Assembly (NCBI RefSeq): GCF_023630205.1
Contig: NZ_JALPRR010000002.1
Span: forward strand, 488,899-552,898
Direction of reading: 5' to 3'
From: Pontibacter ruber
GTDB lineage: Bacteria; Bacteroidota; Bacteroidia; Cytophagales; Hymenobacteraceae
DNA length: 64,000 bases
Made by a program: the position numbers and the translations under genes. Under the pieces are notes generated by a model. It was not told the origin of the DNA. It did no database searches and saw only the letters and a list, made by a program, of their open reading frames with translations. Positions 1-8,161 of the stretch are shown here, piece by piece; the first letter of the stretch is position 1; each line of letters begins with the position of its first letter.

Positions 1-1167
1 TCAGGCTACCACCGGACGGGCATAGGCTTTGGCATCCTCAGCGGTAATCTCGTTCCCGCTCATGATCACCAGGCGCTCTACTACATTGCGTAGCTCCCGC
101 ACATTACCGCGCCAGTCTAAGCCCTGCAGGTATTGCATGGCATCCGGGGTAATGGTTTTAGGTTTGTTGCCGTAGTCGTTGGCGATGTCCTGCAAAAACT
201 TCTGCACCAGGTCAGGAATGTCTTCGCGGCGCTCGTTCAGCGGCGGCACGTGTATCAGAATCACCCCAAGGCGGTGGTAAAGGTCTTCACGGAAGTTCTT
301 GGCTTCGATCTCTTCCAGCAGGTTTTTATTCGTAGCCGCGATCACCCGCACATCCACCTGTATGTCCTTGTCGCCGCCCACGCGCGTAATCTTGTGCTCC
401 TGCAGCGCGCGCAGCACTTTGGCCTGCGCCGACAGGCTCATGTCGCCTACCTCGTCCAGGAACAAGGTGCCGCCGTTCGCCTGCTCAAACTTACCGATGC
501 GTTGCTTTACAGCCGAGGTAAAGGAGCCTTTCTCGTGTCCGAACAGTTCGCTTTCTATCAGCTCGCTCGGGATGGCGGCGCAGTTCACCTCGATCAGCGG
601 ACCAGAGGCACGGTTGCTTTGCTCGTGTATGGCCCGGGCCACCAGTTCCTTGCCGGAGCCGTTCGGGCCCGTAATCAGCACGCGGGCATCGGTAGGCGCT
701 ACTTTTTCGATCGCCTGTTTCACCCGGCCCAGCGCTGCCGAAGCACCCACCATCTCGTAGGTTTTTGATATCTTCTTCTTCAGGATCTTCGTCTCTGTTA
801 CCAGGTTCGATTTGTCCAGTGCGTTCCGTACCGTAACCAGCAAACGGTTCAGGTCCGGTGGTTTCTGCAGGAAATCGTAGGCTCCTTTTTTGGTGGCTTC
901 CACGGCCGTATCGATGGTGCCGTGGGCCGAAATCATGATAAACGGGGTGTCCGGGGCTATTTCCATAGCTTTTTCCAGCACCTCAAGGCCATCCATGTTA
1001 GGCATTTTGATGTCGCAGAGCACGACATCATACTTGCTCTTGCTCAGGTTTTGCAGGCCTTTTACGCCATCCTCCGCTTCGTCCACCGTGTAGTTCTCGA
1101 ACTCGAGGATCTCCTTCAGGGTGCTGCGGATGGCCCGTTCATCATCTATTATTAAGATCTTGGGCAT
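1..1167 (-). CDS. NtrC-type sigma-54 response regulator without a C-terminal HTH
   Basis: The protein has a receiver domain (residues 1-120, acidic pair D8/D9, phospho-acceptor D52 in the DIKMP motif) followed by an AAA+ sigma-54 interaction domain (about 145-380). Walker A is GPNGSGKE and Walker B is GGTLFLDEVGDM. The loop that contacts sigma-54, normally GAFTGA, reads GSFTSA. The protein stops about 388 residues in, just after the AAA+ C-terminal helices (NVVERLVIM), so the Fis-type DNA-binding helix-turn-helix usual for this family is absent. The start is placed at MPKILIID because the receiver fold begins there; an in-frame start 15 codons upstream adds nothing conserved. It should activate sigma-54 promoters after phosphorylation. 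No partner kinase lies next to it in the window. Confidence 0.9.
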   Translation of the reverse strand: MPKILIIDDERAIRSTLKEILEFENYTVDEAEDGVKGLQNLSKSKYDVVLCDIKMPNMDGLEVLEKAMEIAPDTPFIMISAHGTIDTAVEATKKGAYDFLQKPPDLNRLLVTVRNALDKSNLVTETKILKKKISKTYEMVGASAALGRVKQAIEKVAPTDARVLITGPNGSGKELVARAIHEQSNRASGPLIEVNCAAIPSELIESELFGHEKGSFTSAVKQRIGKFEQANGGTLFLDEVGDMSLSAQAKVLRALQEHKITRVGGDKDIQVDVRVIAATNKNLLEEIEAKNFREDLYHRLGVILIHVPPLNERREDIPDLVQKFLQDIANDYGNKPKTITPDAMQYLQGLDWRGNVRELRNVVERLVIMSGNEITAEDAKAYARPVVA

Positions 1168-1205
1168 AGTGCGTTCTATAGTTTTTGCTAAGTATAAAAA
1201 AATAA

Positions 1206-1227
1206 CAGCCACCAGTCAAGGTGGCTG
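1206..1227 (-). terminator. Rho-independent terminator of the transglutaminase-like gene
   Basis: An 8-bp perfect stem (CAGCCACC/GGTGGCTG) with a 6-base loop is followed on the minus strand by a T-rich run and then by a copy of the TATACTT motif. It separates the gene starting at 2174 from the regulator starting at 1167. Confidence 0.75.
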
Positions 1228-1280
1228 CTGCACTTGTACGTTTTAATCAGCTTAAAAGCTGTACTTGTCTTACGTTTGGG

Positions 1281-2174
1281 TTATTCGGTAAAGGTGATCA
1301 CGCTGTATAGTTCCGGCTCCAGGAACGGACCTCCGGGGTAGTTGGCTGTATAATCGAAGTTGATCCAGAGATCGCCGTTTGTTTCGTGCAGGTGTATCTT
1401 GCCTCCGTTCACTTCATCCGGGAACAGGGTGCGCACGGCATAACTTACAGCTTCCAGATCGTCTGTGGTGCCTACCTTTACCTCGGTATACATATGGCTG
1501 GTAGAAATCACAACACGTGCCTCGCCGCCAATGGCCATCACCGAAGAAGCCATCAGAATAGAATAGTCGTCGCAGTCGCCGGCCAGCAGACCTATGCTTT
1601 CGGTAGGGGGGGAGTAGTAATCCAGGCCAACCGGGTCGTTCACGTATTTCCAGTTCAGGCAGATGTGTTTGAACAGCGAAAAGTAACGCGCTATTTTTCC
1701 ATACTTGCGGTAATACTCGTCGTGGAAGTAGCGGGTTGAGTTTTCTACGGCAAACGCCCGTACGGCTGGGTGCGTGGGCTGCATGGCACTTTTTACGCGG
1801 CGCTCCTGGAAGTAAGTGCCTTTCACCGGCTTAAAGTAAGACACCTTGTGCGGGTTGCTGGTCATGTTCACCAGCATGGCGTTATAGTCAGAATACAGGT
1901 TGTCAGAGCCGTAGCCAGCAAACGTGCTGTTGAAGAACATTACCCCCAGAATTGCCACAAACATGGCCACAATGAGCTTACGGCTGATTTTAGTAACGAT
2001 CACCGAGATGGTGGCAGCCAGCATCACGCACAGCAGGAAGTTCAGTTCGTAATCGATGAAACTGATGCGTTGCGTGTAAAAACTGATGAGTACGGCCAGC
2101 GGAAAAACGATAATGATCTGTATAAACCGTACTACAAAATTGACAATGTGTGAAGACTGTAACATTCGCGTCAT
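1281..2174 (-). CDS. Membrane protein with transglutaminase-like domain
   Basis: Three hydrophobic segments fill the first ~100 residues, followed by a soluble domain. That domain carries the cysteine-protease-like triad of the transglutaminase-like superfamily: Cys in AGDCDDYSILMAS, His in STSHMYTEV and an Asp near the C-terminus (NFDYTANYPGG). About 297 residues with the start at MTRMLQSS. A longer frame to 2231 exists but its extra N-terminus is charged and would precede the first membrane helix. The reaction and substrate are unknown. Related bacterial proteins are proposed to be peptidases or cross-linking enzymes. It is a single gene closed by a terminator at 1206-1227. Confidence 0.7.
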   Translation of the reverse strand: MTRMLQSSHIVNFVVRFIQIIIVFPLAVLISFYTQRISFIDYELNFLLCVMLAATISVIVTKISRKLIVAMFVAILGVMFFNSTFAGYGSDNLYSDYNAMLVNMTSNPHKVSYFKPVKGTYFQERRVKSAMQPTHPAVRAFAVENSTRYFHDEYYRKYGKIARYFSLFKHICLNWKYVNDPVGLDYYSPPTESIGLLAGDCDDYSILMASSVMAIGGEARVVISTSHMYTEVKVGTTDDLEAVSYAVRTLFPDEVNGGKIHLHETNGDLWINFDYTANYPGGPFLEPELYSVITFTE

Positions 2175-2561
2175 GATTTCCCATCTTATGGTTAGGCGCT
2201 TCGGACCTTCGGCCGGAATGCATTTTGGCAAGTATCGCTGCGATACTTTAACTGCCTAACACAATTACCGGACCTTTTTACTCCAACCAGGCTCATATTT
2301 TTAAATTCTTTTGAGATATCCTGATTGCTAATAAGTTAGGGATATTTTTTATATTTAGAAAGGTTTTATTTTAAATATTCAGATAATTTTTCTCTGTAGG
2401 ACTTAAATTATACCCTTGCGCCCTAAATTATCTCTTTTGTACCCTGCTATAAAGTTGCCCGACGAAAGACTGCTCGTCAGCTACAACATCTACATTTAGG
2501 CAGCTTTATACTTGATGATGTATTGTAACTATTTGGATATTTGACCTTTAACTACAAAACT
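2175..2561. other. Divergent intergenic region
   Basis: This AT-rich gap separates the divergent genes starting at 2174 and 2562. It holds one TATACTT copy (2507-2513) and a weak candidate promoter at its right end. I see no further gene in it. Confidence 0.5.
2511..2543 (+). promoter_or_regulatory. Candidate Bacteroidota-type promoter
   Basis: CTTG (2511-2514), 21 bases, then GATATTTG (2536-2543) matches the TTTG-N19-21-TAnnTTTG pattern with one mismatch in each box. It lies 18 bases before the hydrolase start codon. Confidence 0.35.
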
Positions 2562-3929
2562 ATGAGAAGCATTACAACCTTTATTTTCCTGTGGATAGGC
2601 ATACTGTCCTGCGGCTTTGCGCAAAACCTGAAGCGGAGGCCTTTCCTGGGCGTACAATTATCGCCTGTATCCGATTCGCTGGCCTCGGCTGGCAACCTCA
2701 AATCTACGGAGGGAGCGCTTGTGGTGCAGGTGATCCCTAAAAGTACGGCTGCCACGCTGAGGGTGCAGCCCAACGATGTGATTGTGCGTGTTAACCAGGC
2801 ACCTGTCAAGACCTATACCGATGTAGTAGACAGGGCGCGCCAGTTTAAAACAGGCGAGAACGTGACGCTCGAGCTGATCCGGAAAGGGAAGAGGATGACG
2901 TTGAAAGGCAAAGTGCAGCCCATGCCGTTTGAGACGGATCCGAATGCTGATGTGCTCTACGATGAGGTAGCACTCGGTAATAATGCTTATGCCCGCTCTA
3001 TTATCAAGAAGCCGAAAGGCAAAGGGAAATACCCAGCCGTTTTCTTTATACAAGGCTATGGCTGCAACAGCATCGATAACTTGCCTGCCGATAATCCGCA
3101 ACGTTTGTTACTGGATGGCCTGGTAGCCAAAGGGTATGCTGTTTACCGGATGGAAAAACCCGGCATGGGCGACAGCCAGGGCACGCAGCCTTGTACCGAG
3201 ATCAGCTACACCGAAGAGCTTGCAGCCTTTGCTGCCGGCCTGAAAGAGCTGAAGCAGTACGATTTCGTGGATACAGAAAACATTTTCCTGTTCGGCCATT
3301 CGCTCGGTGGTAACACAGCTCCGCTTATTGCTGCAGATGAAAAGGTAAAAGGTATTATTGTGTATGGCATCACGGGAAAGCCCTGGGGAGAATACCTGAT
3401 CGAGCTGTTCCGGGAGCAGAGCCCCATGAACGGAACAGACTATGTGCAGGTAGAAGAAGATATGAAAACGCTTCTGCCGCTGGTTTATGAACTGATGGTT
3501 CTGAAAAAATCGCCGGGAGAACTGGCGCAGAATGCTGTGTACAAGCCTTACCTGGAGCGGAGATTCGATTATGACGGACGCGGCCATCTGTTTGGCCGGC
3601 ACTATACTTTCCTGCAGCAACTCAACGACATCCCTTTAAACAAAGCCTGGAAGGCAGCCAATGCGCACACGCTTGCCATTTACGGCGAGGCCGACATCCC
3701 GGCCCTGAACCCGGACGGTGCCAAACTTGTGGTGGATGTGGTGAACAGCTATTATCCGGGCAAGGCAACCTACCAGTTTCTGCCCCGCACCGACCACGGT
3801 TTTATGGAAGTGGGTACCAAGGAAGATTACCGCCGCCTGCAGTCCGGTGCTGCTGTGCCTGCCCGCTTCAACCAAAAGCTCGTGGACCTGGTCGATTCCT
3901 GGATAAAGGAAAGACTCCGAAAAGCATAA
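2562..3929 (+). CDS. Secreted PDZ-domain alpha/beta hydrolase
   Basis: A Sec signal peptide (about residues 1-20, ending SCGFAQ) is followed by a PDZ domain (about 25-125, with GALVVQVIPKSTAA and NDVIVRVN). The rest is an alpha/beta hydrolase with nucleophile elbow GHSLGGN, a candidate acid in YGEADIPALNPD and the catalytic His in RTDHGFME. About 455 residues. Domain order suggests an exported esterase or peptidase whose PDZ domain binds a peptide terminus. The substrate cannot be read from the sequence. The start is ATG 2562 because the signal peptide begins there; a TTG seven codons upstream is less likely. It ends at a shared terminator with the convergent gene. Confidence 0.85.
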   Translation: MRSITTFIFLWIGILSCGFAQNLKRRPFLGVQLSPVSDSLASAGNLKSTEGALVVQVIPKSTAATLRVQPNDVIVRVNQAPVKTYTDVVDRARQFKTGENVTLELIRKGKRMTLKGKVQPMPFETDPNADVLYDEVALGNNAYARSIIKKPKGKGKYPAVFFIQGYGCNSIDNLPADNPQRLLLDGLVAKGYAVYRMEKPGMGDSQGTQPCTEISYTEELAAFAAGLKELKQYDFVDTENIFLFGHSLGGNTAPLIAADEKVKGIIVYGITGKPWGEYLIELFREQSPMNGTDYVQVEEDMKTLLPLVYELMVLKKSPGELAQNAVYKPYLERRFDYDGRGHLFGRHYTFLQQLNDIPLNKAWKAANAHTLAIYGEADIPALNPDGAKLVVDVVNSYYPGKATYQFLPRTDHGFMEVGTKEDYRRLQSGAAVPARFNQKLVDLVDSWIKERLRKA

Positions 3930-3995
3930 AGTTTACGGCGACAAGTATGGATTTGCCTGCTTCTGCAAAGTAAACGGAGCCGATAGTATGATATT

Positions 3996-4046
3996 AAAGT
4001 ATAAAAGCGGGTGAGGACACCGATTCCTCACCCGCTTTTATACTTT
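3996..4046. terminator. Bidirectional terminator with a 22-bp perfect stem
   Basis: Perfect 22-bp inverted repeat (3996-4017 / 4025-4046) with a 7-base loop between two convergent genes. The outer ends of the stem are AAAGTATAAA and TTTATACTTT, so the repeated heptamer of this genome is built into the terminator. Two more TATACTT copies follow directly. Confidence 0.85.
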
Positions 4047-4062
4047 ATACTTCTATTTATAC

Positions 4063-5196
4063 TTACTGATACTGAATGTACAGTGGCCTCGGGTCAAGAT
4101 TCAGGATCTCGTCCGGTGTCATGAGGCGCGGGCTGTTGCGCAGGTCGTTTTTGTAGAAGAGCTTGAACCCTGTGAACTGCACCGGCTCGCGCTGTATGTA
4201 GCGGCGGTAGGTATCTTTTTTGAGCGCCGGGTGTCCCCAGCCGTCCATGTGCATCACCACTTGTACTTCTGGCCTTAAGGCGATGTTCCGGTAATTGGTG
4301 ATCATGCGCTGGGTAAAGCGGTGCACCACAAAGATCTTAGGAGGCAGCTGATGTTCTTTCACCAGGTCCGCTAGCAAGCCGGAGGCATAGTTCAGGTCCT
4401 CGGCATCGAAGCTGCCAACTTTCTTGCCCGGTACTTCTCCTTCTTTCATGGCAAACTCTGCGTCCACACCCAAATGCACGTTGGGCAATTTCAGGTAAGA
4501 TACAAGCCGGGGCAATTCTTCCTGCAGGGTGCTTTGGCCTACCTGCACATCCAGAAACACAATCGCATCGCGTTTCTTCGCCATCTCCAGCACATTGTCG
4601 ATCATTTTGTCTGTCATGCGCAGGCGGTACTTGTTGCCTCTGCCCGGTTTGCCCTGGGCTGTTACCACAATGGCATGCAAAGCGGGCTGCACCGGCGTTT
4701 GCGGGTCTGCCTTCGACCATCGGGCAACTTCCTCATCTAACTTCTGTAGCATTTTCTCCGGAGACAGCTCACCCAATATGCCCATGCGCTTCGAGAGTGG
4801 GTTGCCGTAAAACGCCAGTATGCGCTTGTTGGGAAGTATGGCACCCGGCAAGGCCGCAGGCCCAGGGTATTTGTACGTGCTGACAGAGTCATGGGCAAGC
4901 GTGTCAACTGCCAGGGGAGCAGCCGTAGTAGCCGTATCTGTAGTAGCGGTTAACAGGGTATCGCTGTTAGCCGTAACAGGGGCTTCTGTACTTGCAACCG
5001 TTTCATGCAGTTCTTCATTCTGCAGCAATTCCCGCTCCTGTGTGCAGGCTGCTGAAGACAACAGCAGGGCCGTGGCAGCCACGCTGGCTTTAAAGCCTGA
5101 AAGGGTACGAGCGGAAAACAGGGCAGGTATGGTTTTAGTGGCTGCACGCGCTGGTAGTGCATGCTTAAGGGTATGTGGCAGCCGAAGCAGATTCAT
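4063..5196 (-). CDS. Lipoprotein of unknown function with a barrel-like domain
   Basis: The start at MNLLRLPH gives a long basic N-terminus, a hydrophobic stretch and a lipobox (LLLSSAAC), then a Thr/Ala-rich linker of about 70 residues. The C-terminal ~260 residues alternate strands and helices: ILAFYGNPLSKRMGILG, AIVVTAQG, AIVFLDVQVGQ, NVHLGVDAEFAM, KIFVVHRFTQRMI, VQVVMHMDGWG. This looks like a TIM-barrel fold with acidic residues at strand ends (D in FLDVQ, D/E in VDAEF, D in HMDGWG), as in glycoside hydrolases, but I do not recognise the family. An alternative start at 5265 would add 23 residues. Predicted outer-membrane or periplasmic lipoprotein. Confidence 0.65.
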   Translation of the reverse strand: MNLLRLPHTLKHALPARAATKTIPALFSARTLSGFKASVAATALLLSSAACTQERELLQNEELHETVASTEAPVTANSDTLLTATTDTATTAAPLAVDTLAHDSVSTYKYPGPAALPGAILPNKRILAFYGNPLSKRMGILGELSPEKMLQKLDEEVARWSKADPQTPVQPALHAIVVTAQGKPGRGNKYRLRMTDKMIDNVLEMAKKRDAIVFLDVQVGQSTLQEELPRLVSYLKLPNVHLGVDAEFAMKEGEVPGKKVGSFDAEDLNYASGLLADLVKEHQLPPKIFVVHRFTQRMITNYRNIALRPEVQVVMHMDGWGHPALKKDTYRRYIQREPVQFTGFKLFYKNDLRNSPRLMTPDEILNLDPRPLYIQYQ

Positions 5197-5292
5197 TCGT
5201 AAGCTAATTAAGATAAAGCACCTAAAGTAGAAAGATTTTAAGTACCATACCTGCTTTCGGGTCATTTTTTAGGAAAAAAGTTTTGCCTGATT

Positions 5293-6084
5293 TTACCTCT
5301 GAGTGTAATGCCTTTTAAGCCACTGGCTTAGCCCTGTAAGACCCGGAAAAAGTACCCGCTCCGTGATGTTGGCCTGGTCGAGTTTATCGCGAATTTCCCA
5401 TTTGAGCTGCGCCGGGATGATGATTCGGAAGTATAGCTCCGGATGTTGCTTCAGCCATTGGGTCAGTTCCGACGTCACGTTCGACATCATGGAAAAAAGC
5501 GCATACTGGTGCATGATGCGGGCATCCAGCGACGGTGGCTCCAGGAACAGCACAAATTCCTCTTCCTGCATTTTTCCAAGGTCCTTCAGCGATGGGCATA
5601 CCGACTGCAGCACTTCTGCCGTGAATACATTCGACCCTTCTTCCTGGATTGCCTTCTTCAGTTGGGTAGGCAGGTGTTCTGTCGACTTAACATAATTAAT
5701 GCACCATACTACACCGTCTTCATCGTACTTCGACAAATCTTGTGTGGCAAAGTGCAGGGCAACGTAAGGGGAGTAGGTCCAGTCCAGCAGGCGGGTAGGA
5801 AGGCCGTGGTGTTGTGCTACTGCCAGCCAGTTCCAGACGCTGTCGCCCGGAGAGGCGTTGTTATGGGCATACTTTCTGAAATTGCGCAGAATGTGTTGTT
5901 CCAGTTCGCTATACCGGTTGCCCAGGCGCGTAATGCTGGTGCTCAGGTCGAAGTTTTTACTCCAGGTGCCCCGGTATACATACGATGACCGGAAACGTGA
6001 GAGGTCGTCATTCCAGCTATGGTCAAACAAAGCAGACTGTAGTTCCAGCCAGCTTTCTGCTACAATGTCTTTTCCGTTGTTCAT
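5293..6084 (-). CDS. FRG domain-containing protein
   Basis: 263 residues. The FRG domain fills the N-terminal half: the family's Phe-Arg-Gly signature appears as YRG in SSYVYRGTW, followed by SITRLGN, the WNWLAVAQHHGLPTRLLDW block and ALHFATQD. All are typical of the family. No signal peptide or membrane helix is visible, so it is probably cytoplasmic. FRG proteins are common in mobile and phage-defence contexts and their biochemical activity is not established. Here the gene stands alone, with no defence genes beside it, so a defence role is only a possibility. Confidence 0.8.
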   Translation of the reverse strand: MNNGKDIVAESWLELQSALFDHSWNDDLSRFRSSYVYRGTWSKNFDLSTSITRLGNRYSELEQHILRNFRKYAHNNASPGDSVWNWLAVAQHHGLPTRLLDWTYSPYVALHFATQDLSKYDEDGVVWCINYVKSTEHLPTQLKKAIQEEGSNVFTAEVLQSVCPSLKDLGKMQEEEFVLFLEPPSLDARIMHQYALFSMMSNVTSELTQWLKQHPELYFRIIIPAQLKWEIRDKLDQANITERVLFPGLTGLSQWLKRHYTQR

Positions 6085-6523
6085 ACAGGCTCTGTAAGGG
6101 CGATTGCAGGGATGATTTACCCGTTCCGTATACTTGCTGCAACGCGAAATGTTGTACGTGCTTCTGCTTTGTATAACGTTGCATTTAGACTCGTGCGAAT
6201 TACAAAATTTGCTTGCCGGCCTTTTGAGGTAGTAAATAGCTGTACAGCTATACCTTTATACTTCTATATTATTGCATTTAAACAATTTTAAATATTGGTT
6301 TATTGAATAACATGAACTAACTTGACCCGTAGGACTTAAGTATGCTTTACGGGCGGATAACAACCTGGCGGGGCTGAGGATGATATACTTCTTAGGGTCA
6401 ACTTAGATAAGCCATTCTCCAAAAGCAGTGATTAACAGGTTTTTCAGTAGGGTCAAAGATAGTTTAGTGTTTGTGTAAATTGCTGAGACGGGTGCAGGCG
6501 CAGGGCTTGCACCCGTTTCTCTT
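6085..6523. other. Intergenic region
   Basis: AT-rich gap between two minus-strand genes. It carries three TATACTT copies (about 6140-6390) and, at its left-gene-proximal end, a hairpin that may terminate the radical SAM gene. No gene is visible. Confidence 0.5.
6485..6521 (-). terminator. Hairpin after the radical SAM gene
   Basis: ACGGGTGCA (6488-6496) pairs with TGCACCCGT (6508-6516), extended by GAG/CTC. The T-run on the minus strand is weak, so this may be a terminator or only an mRNA-end hairpin. Confidence 0.45.
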
Positions 6524-7585
6524 TTAGAAGAGGCCCAGTTGCTTGCCGGCGCGGGTGCAGAAGTGGGTATAGTTATAAGGCTTCATGCTGCGCCCCTGCA
6601 TGTATTTCTGGCGGCTCATTCTGAACAGCTTGTTTATCGTGCTGGCAAACTGCCCTTCGCCGTGCATGCGCACGCCAAATCGGCTGTCGTTAAGGCTGCC
6701 GCCGTGGCAATCTGCAATCTGGCTGAGTACCTTCTCAGCCCGGTCGGGGTACGCCTGCCGTATCCAGTCTTCGAAAATAGGGCCAATATTTCCGTTCAAG
6801 CGAACAATAGTATAAGCTGCGTTGCTGGCACCTGCTTCGGCTACTCGTTTAATGATCTCCGGAATCTCGTAGTCATTCAGGCCGGGTATAACGGGCGCTA
6901 CCATGACATTCACCGGAATGCCGGCATCTGTTAATTGCTTTACTACCTGCAGCCGTTTAGCGCCGGAGGCGGTACGAGGCTCCAGTTTCTGCCGCAGCTT
7001 TTCATCCAAGGTGGTAATGCTGATGTTAACGTGCACCAGGTCGAGTTTATTGAGTTCCTGCAGCAGGTCCAGGTCGCGGAGGATGAGGGCGTTTTTGGTG
7101 ATGATACTGACCGGGTGACGGTACTGCAGCAATACTTCCAGCATACGCCTGGTAAGCTGTTTCTTTGCTTCAATAGGTTGGTAGCAGTCGGTGTTGCCGG
7201 CCAGCATGATGGGCATTACCTGCCACTTGGGGTGCTCTAGCTGTGCCGCCAGCACTTCCGGCGCATTCTCTTTGATGATGATCTTACGCTCAAAATCCAG
7301 TCCGGCGCCATAGCCCCAGTACTGGTGCGTGTTACGGGCATAACAGTAAATGCAGCCGTGCTCGCAGCCCTGGTAGGGGTTCATGGAGTAGGAGAGGCCC
7401 AGGTCTGGGCTGTCGATCCGGTTCACAATCTTTTTCGGGTTCTCTGTAAAGTATTCTGTCTTGGAGTTGGAGAGCATGGGCTCGTCCAGCCCTTCGATGT
7501 GGTCTGCTACGTATTCTTGTTTCAGGTAGGGGTTCGCAGGGTTATACTGTGCGCCTCGTCCTTTCAAATATTCTTCTGCTTTCAT
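6524..7585 (-). CDS. PA0069/Rv2578c-family radical SAM protein
   Basis: About 353 residues. The radical SAM cluster motif CEHGCIYCYARN (CxxxCxxC) lies near residue 80 after the family-typical NPYQG. Downstream are blocks seen in spore photoproduct lyase-like radical SAM proteins: MLAGNTDCYQPIEA, ISITTLDEKLRQKLEPRT and VMVAPVIPGLND. It should bind a [4Fe-4S] cluster and cleave S-adenosylmethionine. The substrate of this subfamily is not known. The start is ATG 7585 (MKAEEYLKGRG); nine codons further upstream are open but not conserved. It lies close to umuDC, yet the structured intergenic region between them makes co-transcription unlikely. Confidence 0.85.
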   Translation of the reverse strand: MKAEEYLKGRGAQYNPANPYLKQEYVADHIEGLDEPMLSNSKTEYFTENPKKIVNRIDSPDLGLSYSMNPYQGCEHGCIYCYARNTHQYWGYGAGLDFERKIIIKENAPEVLAAQLEHPKWQVMPIMLAGNTDCYQPIEAKKQLTRRMLEVLLQYRHPVSIITKNALILRDLDLLQELNKLDLVHVNISITTLDEKLRQKLEPRTASGAKRLQVVKQLTDAGIPVNVMVAPVIPGLNDYEIPEIIKRVAEAGASNAAYTIVRLNGNIGPIFEDWIRQAYPDRAEKVLSQIADCHGGSLNDSRFGVRMHGEGQFASTINKLFRMSRQKYMQGRSMKPYNYTHFCTRAGKQLGLF

Positions 7586-7755
7586 GGTTATAATTTTTGT
7601 CATTTCGAGCACAGCGGGAAATCTTATAAAACTTCAAGCTGGCTTTTTATACTTGTAGCTGATAAGCCTTCGCTTTGTAGTTTCCTGTTTTCCTCAGTCT
7701 TACTTGCCTAAATTTTCATTTTATACTTTGGTGCCCTCCTAGGCCGGGCGGCCTC

Positions 7756-7857
7756 GTCCTTGGTTTGAGCGCCTATGCGAGCTTTTCCTTTGCTCCTACG
7801 TCGCAATATCGCTCGCGCGATACCGGAAAAACTCGCATAGGCGCTCAACCCAAGGAC
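7756..7857. repeat. 33-bp inverted repeat with 36-base loop
   Basis: Arms 7756-7788 and 7825-7857 match at 31 of 33 positions. The loop contains a nested TATCGC/GCGATA pairing. There is no T-run, so this is not a simple terminator. It resembles a REP-like or miniature-element hairpin. Confidence 0.7.
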
Positions 7858-7977
7858 TGGAAACAATACTGCTTCGTAAGCTGCTATGCAACTTCAACAA
7901 GTAGTGTTCCCTTGAGGGGACTATAGGGGCATTAAGGCAATAGTTACAGAGCAAAGGCTACAGCCATGTGCCCTACT

Positions 7978-8060
7978 GACGATTTTTTGTTTGAGCGTTC
8001 AGCGAGTTCAAAATCGTCTTGATTCTTTTGCTTACTTTTCTCATCAAGGAGAAAAGTAAG
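7978..8060. repeat. Two adjacent short inverted repeats
   Basis: GACGATTTT (7978-7986) pairs with AAAATCGTC (8010-8018). CTTACTTTTCTC (8031-8042) pairs perfectly with GAGAAAAGTAAG (8049-8060). The combination looks like part of a dispersed intergenic repeat, but no second copy is present in this window. Confidence 0.5.
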
Positions 8061-8161
8061 GCCTAGCCGGCGAGGCGAAAGCCAACAAAGAGCAAAGGAA
8101 TTATAAAGTTTAGAAGCAGCTGTTAAAAGTTTATAGACCGCCCTGATGGCCGAATAATGCT

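Larger units (their letters stand above)
7613..8161. other. Structured intergenic region, no convincing gene
   Basis: About 550 bases between two minus-strand genes. It holds two TATACTT copies, a 33-bp inverted repeat (7756-7857), two shorter hairpins (7978-8018 and 8031-8060) and a 94-codon open frame that I do not believe in. It looks like a mosaic of repeat elements. Confidence 0.6.
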
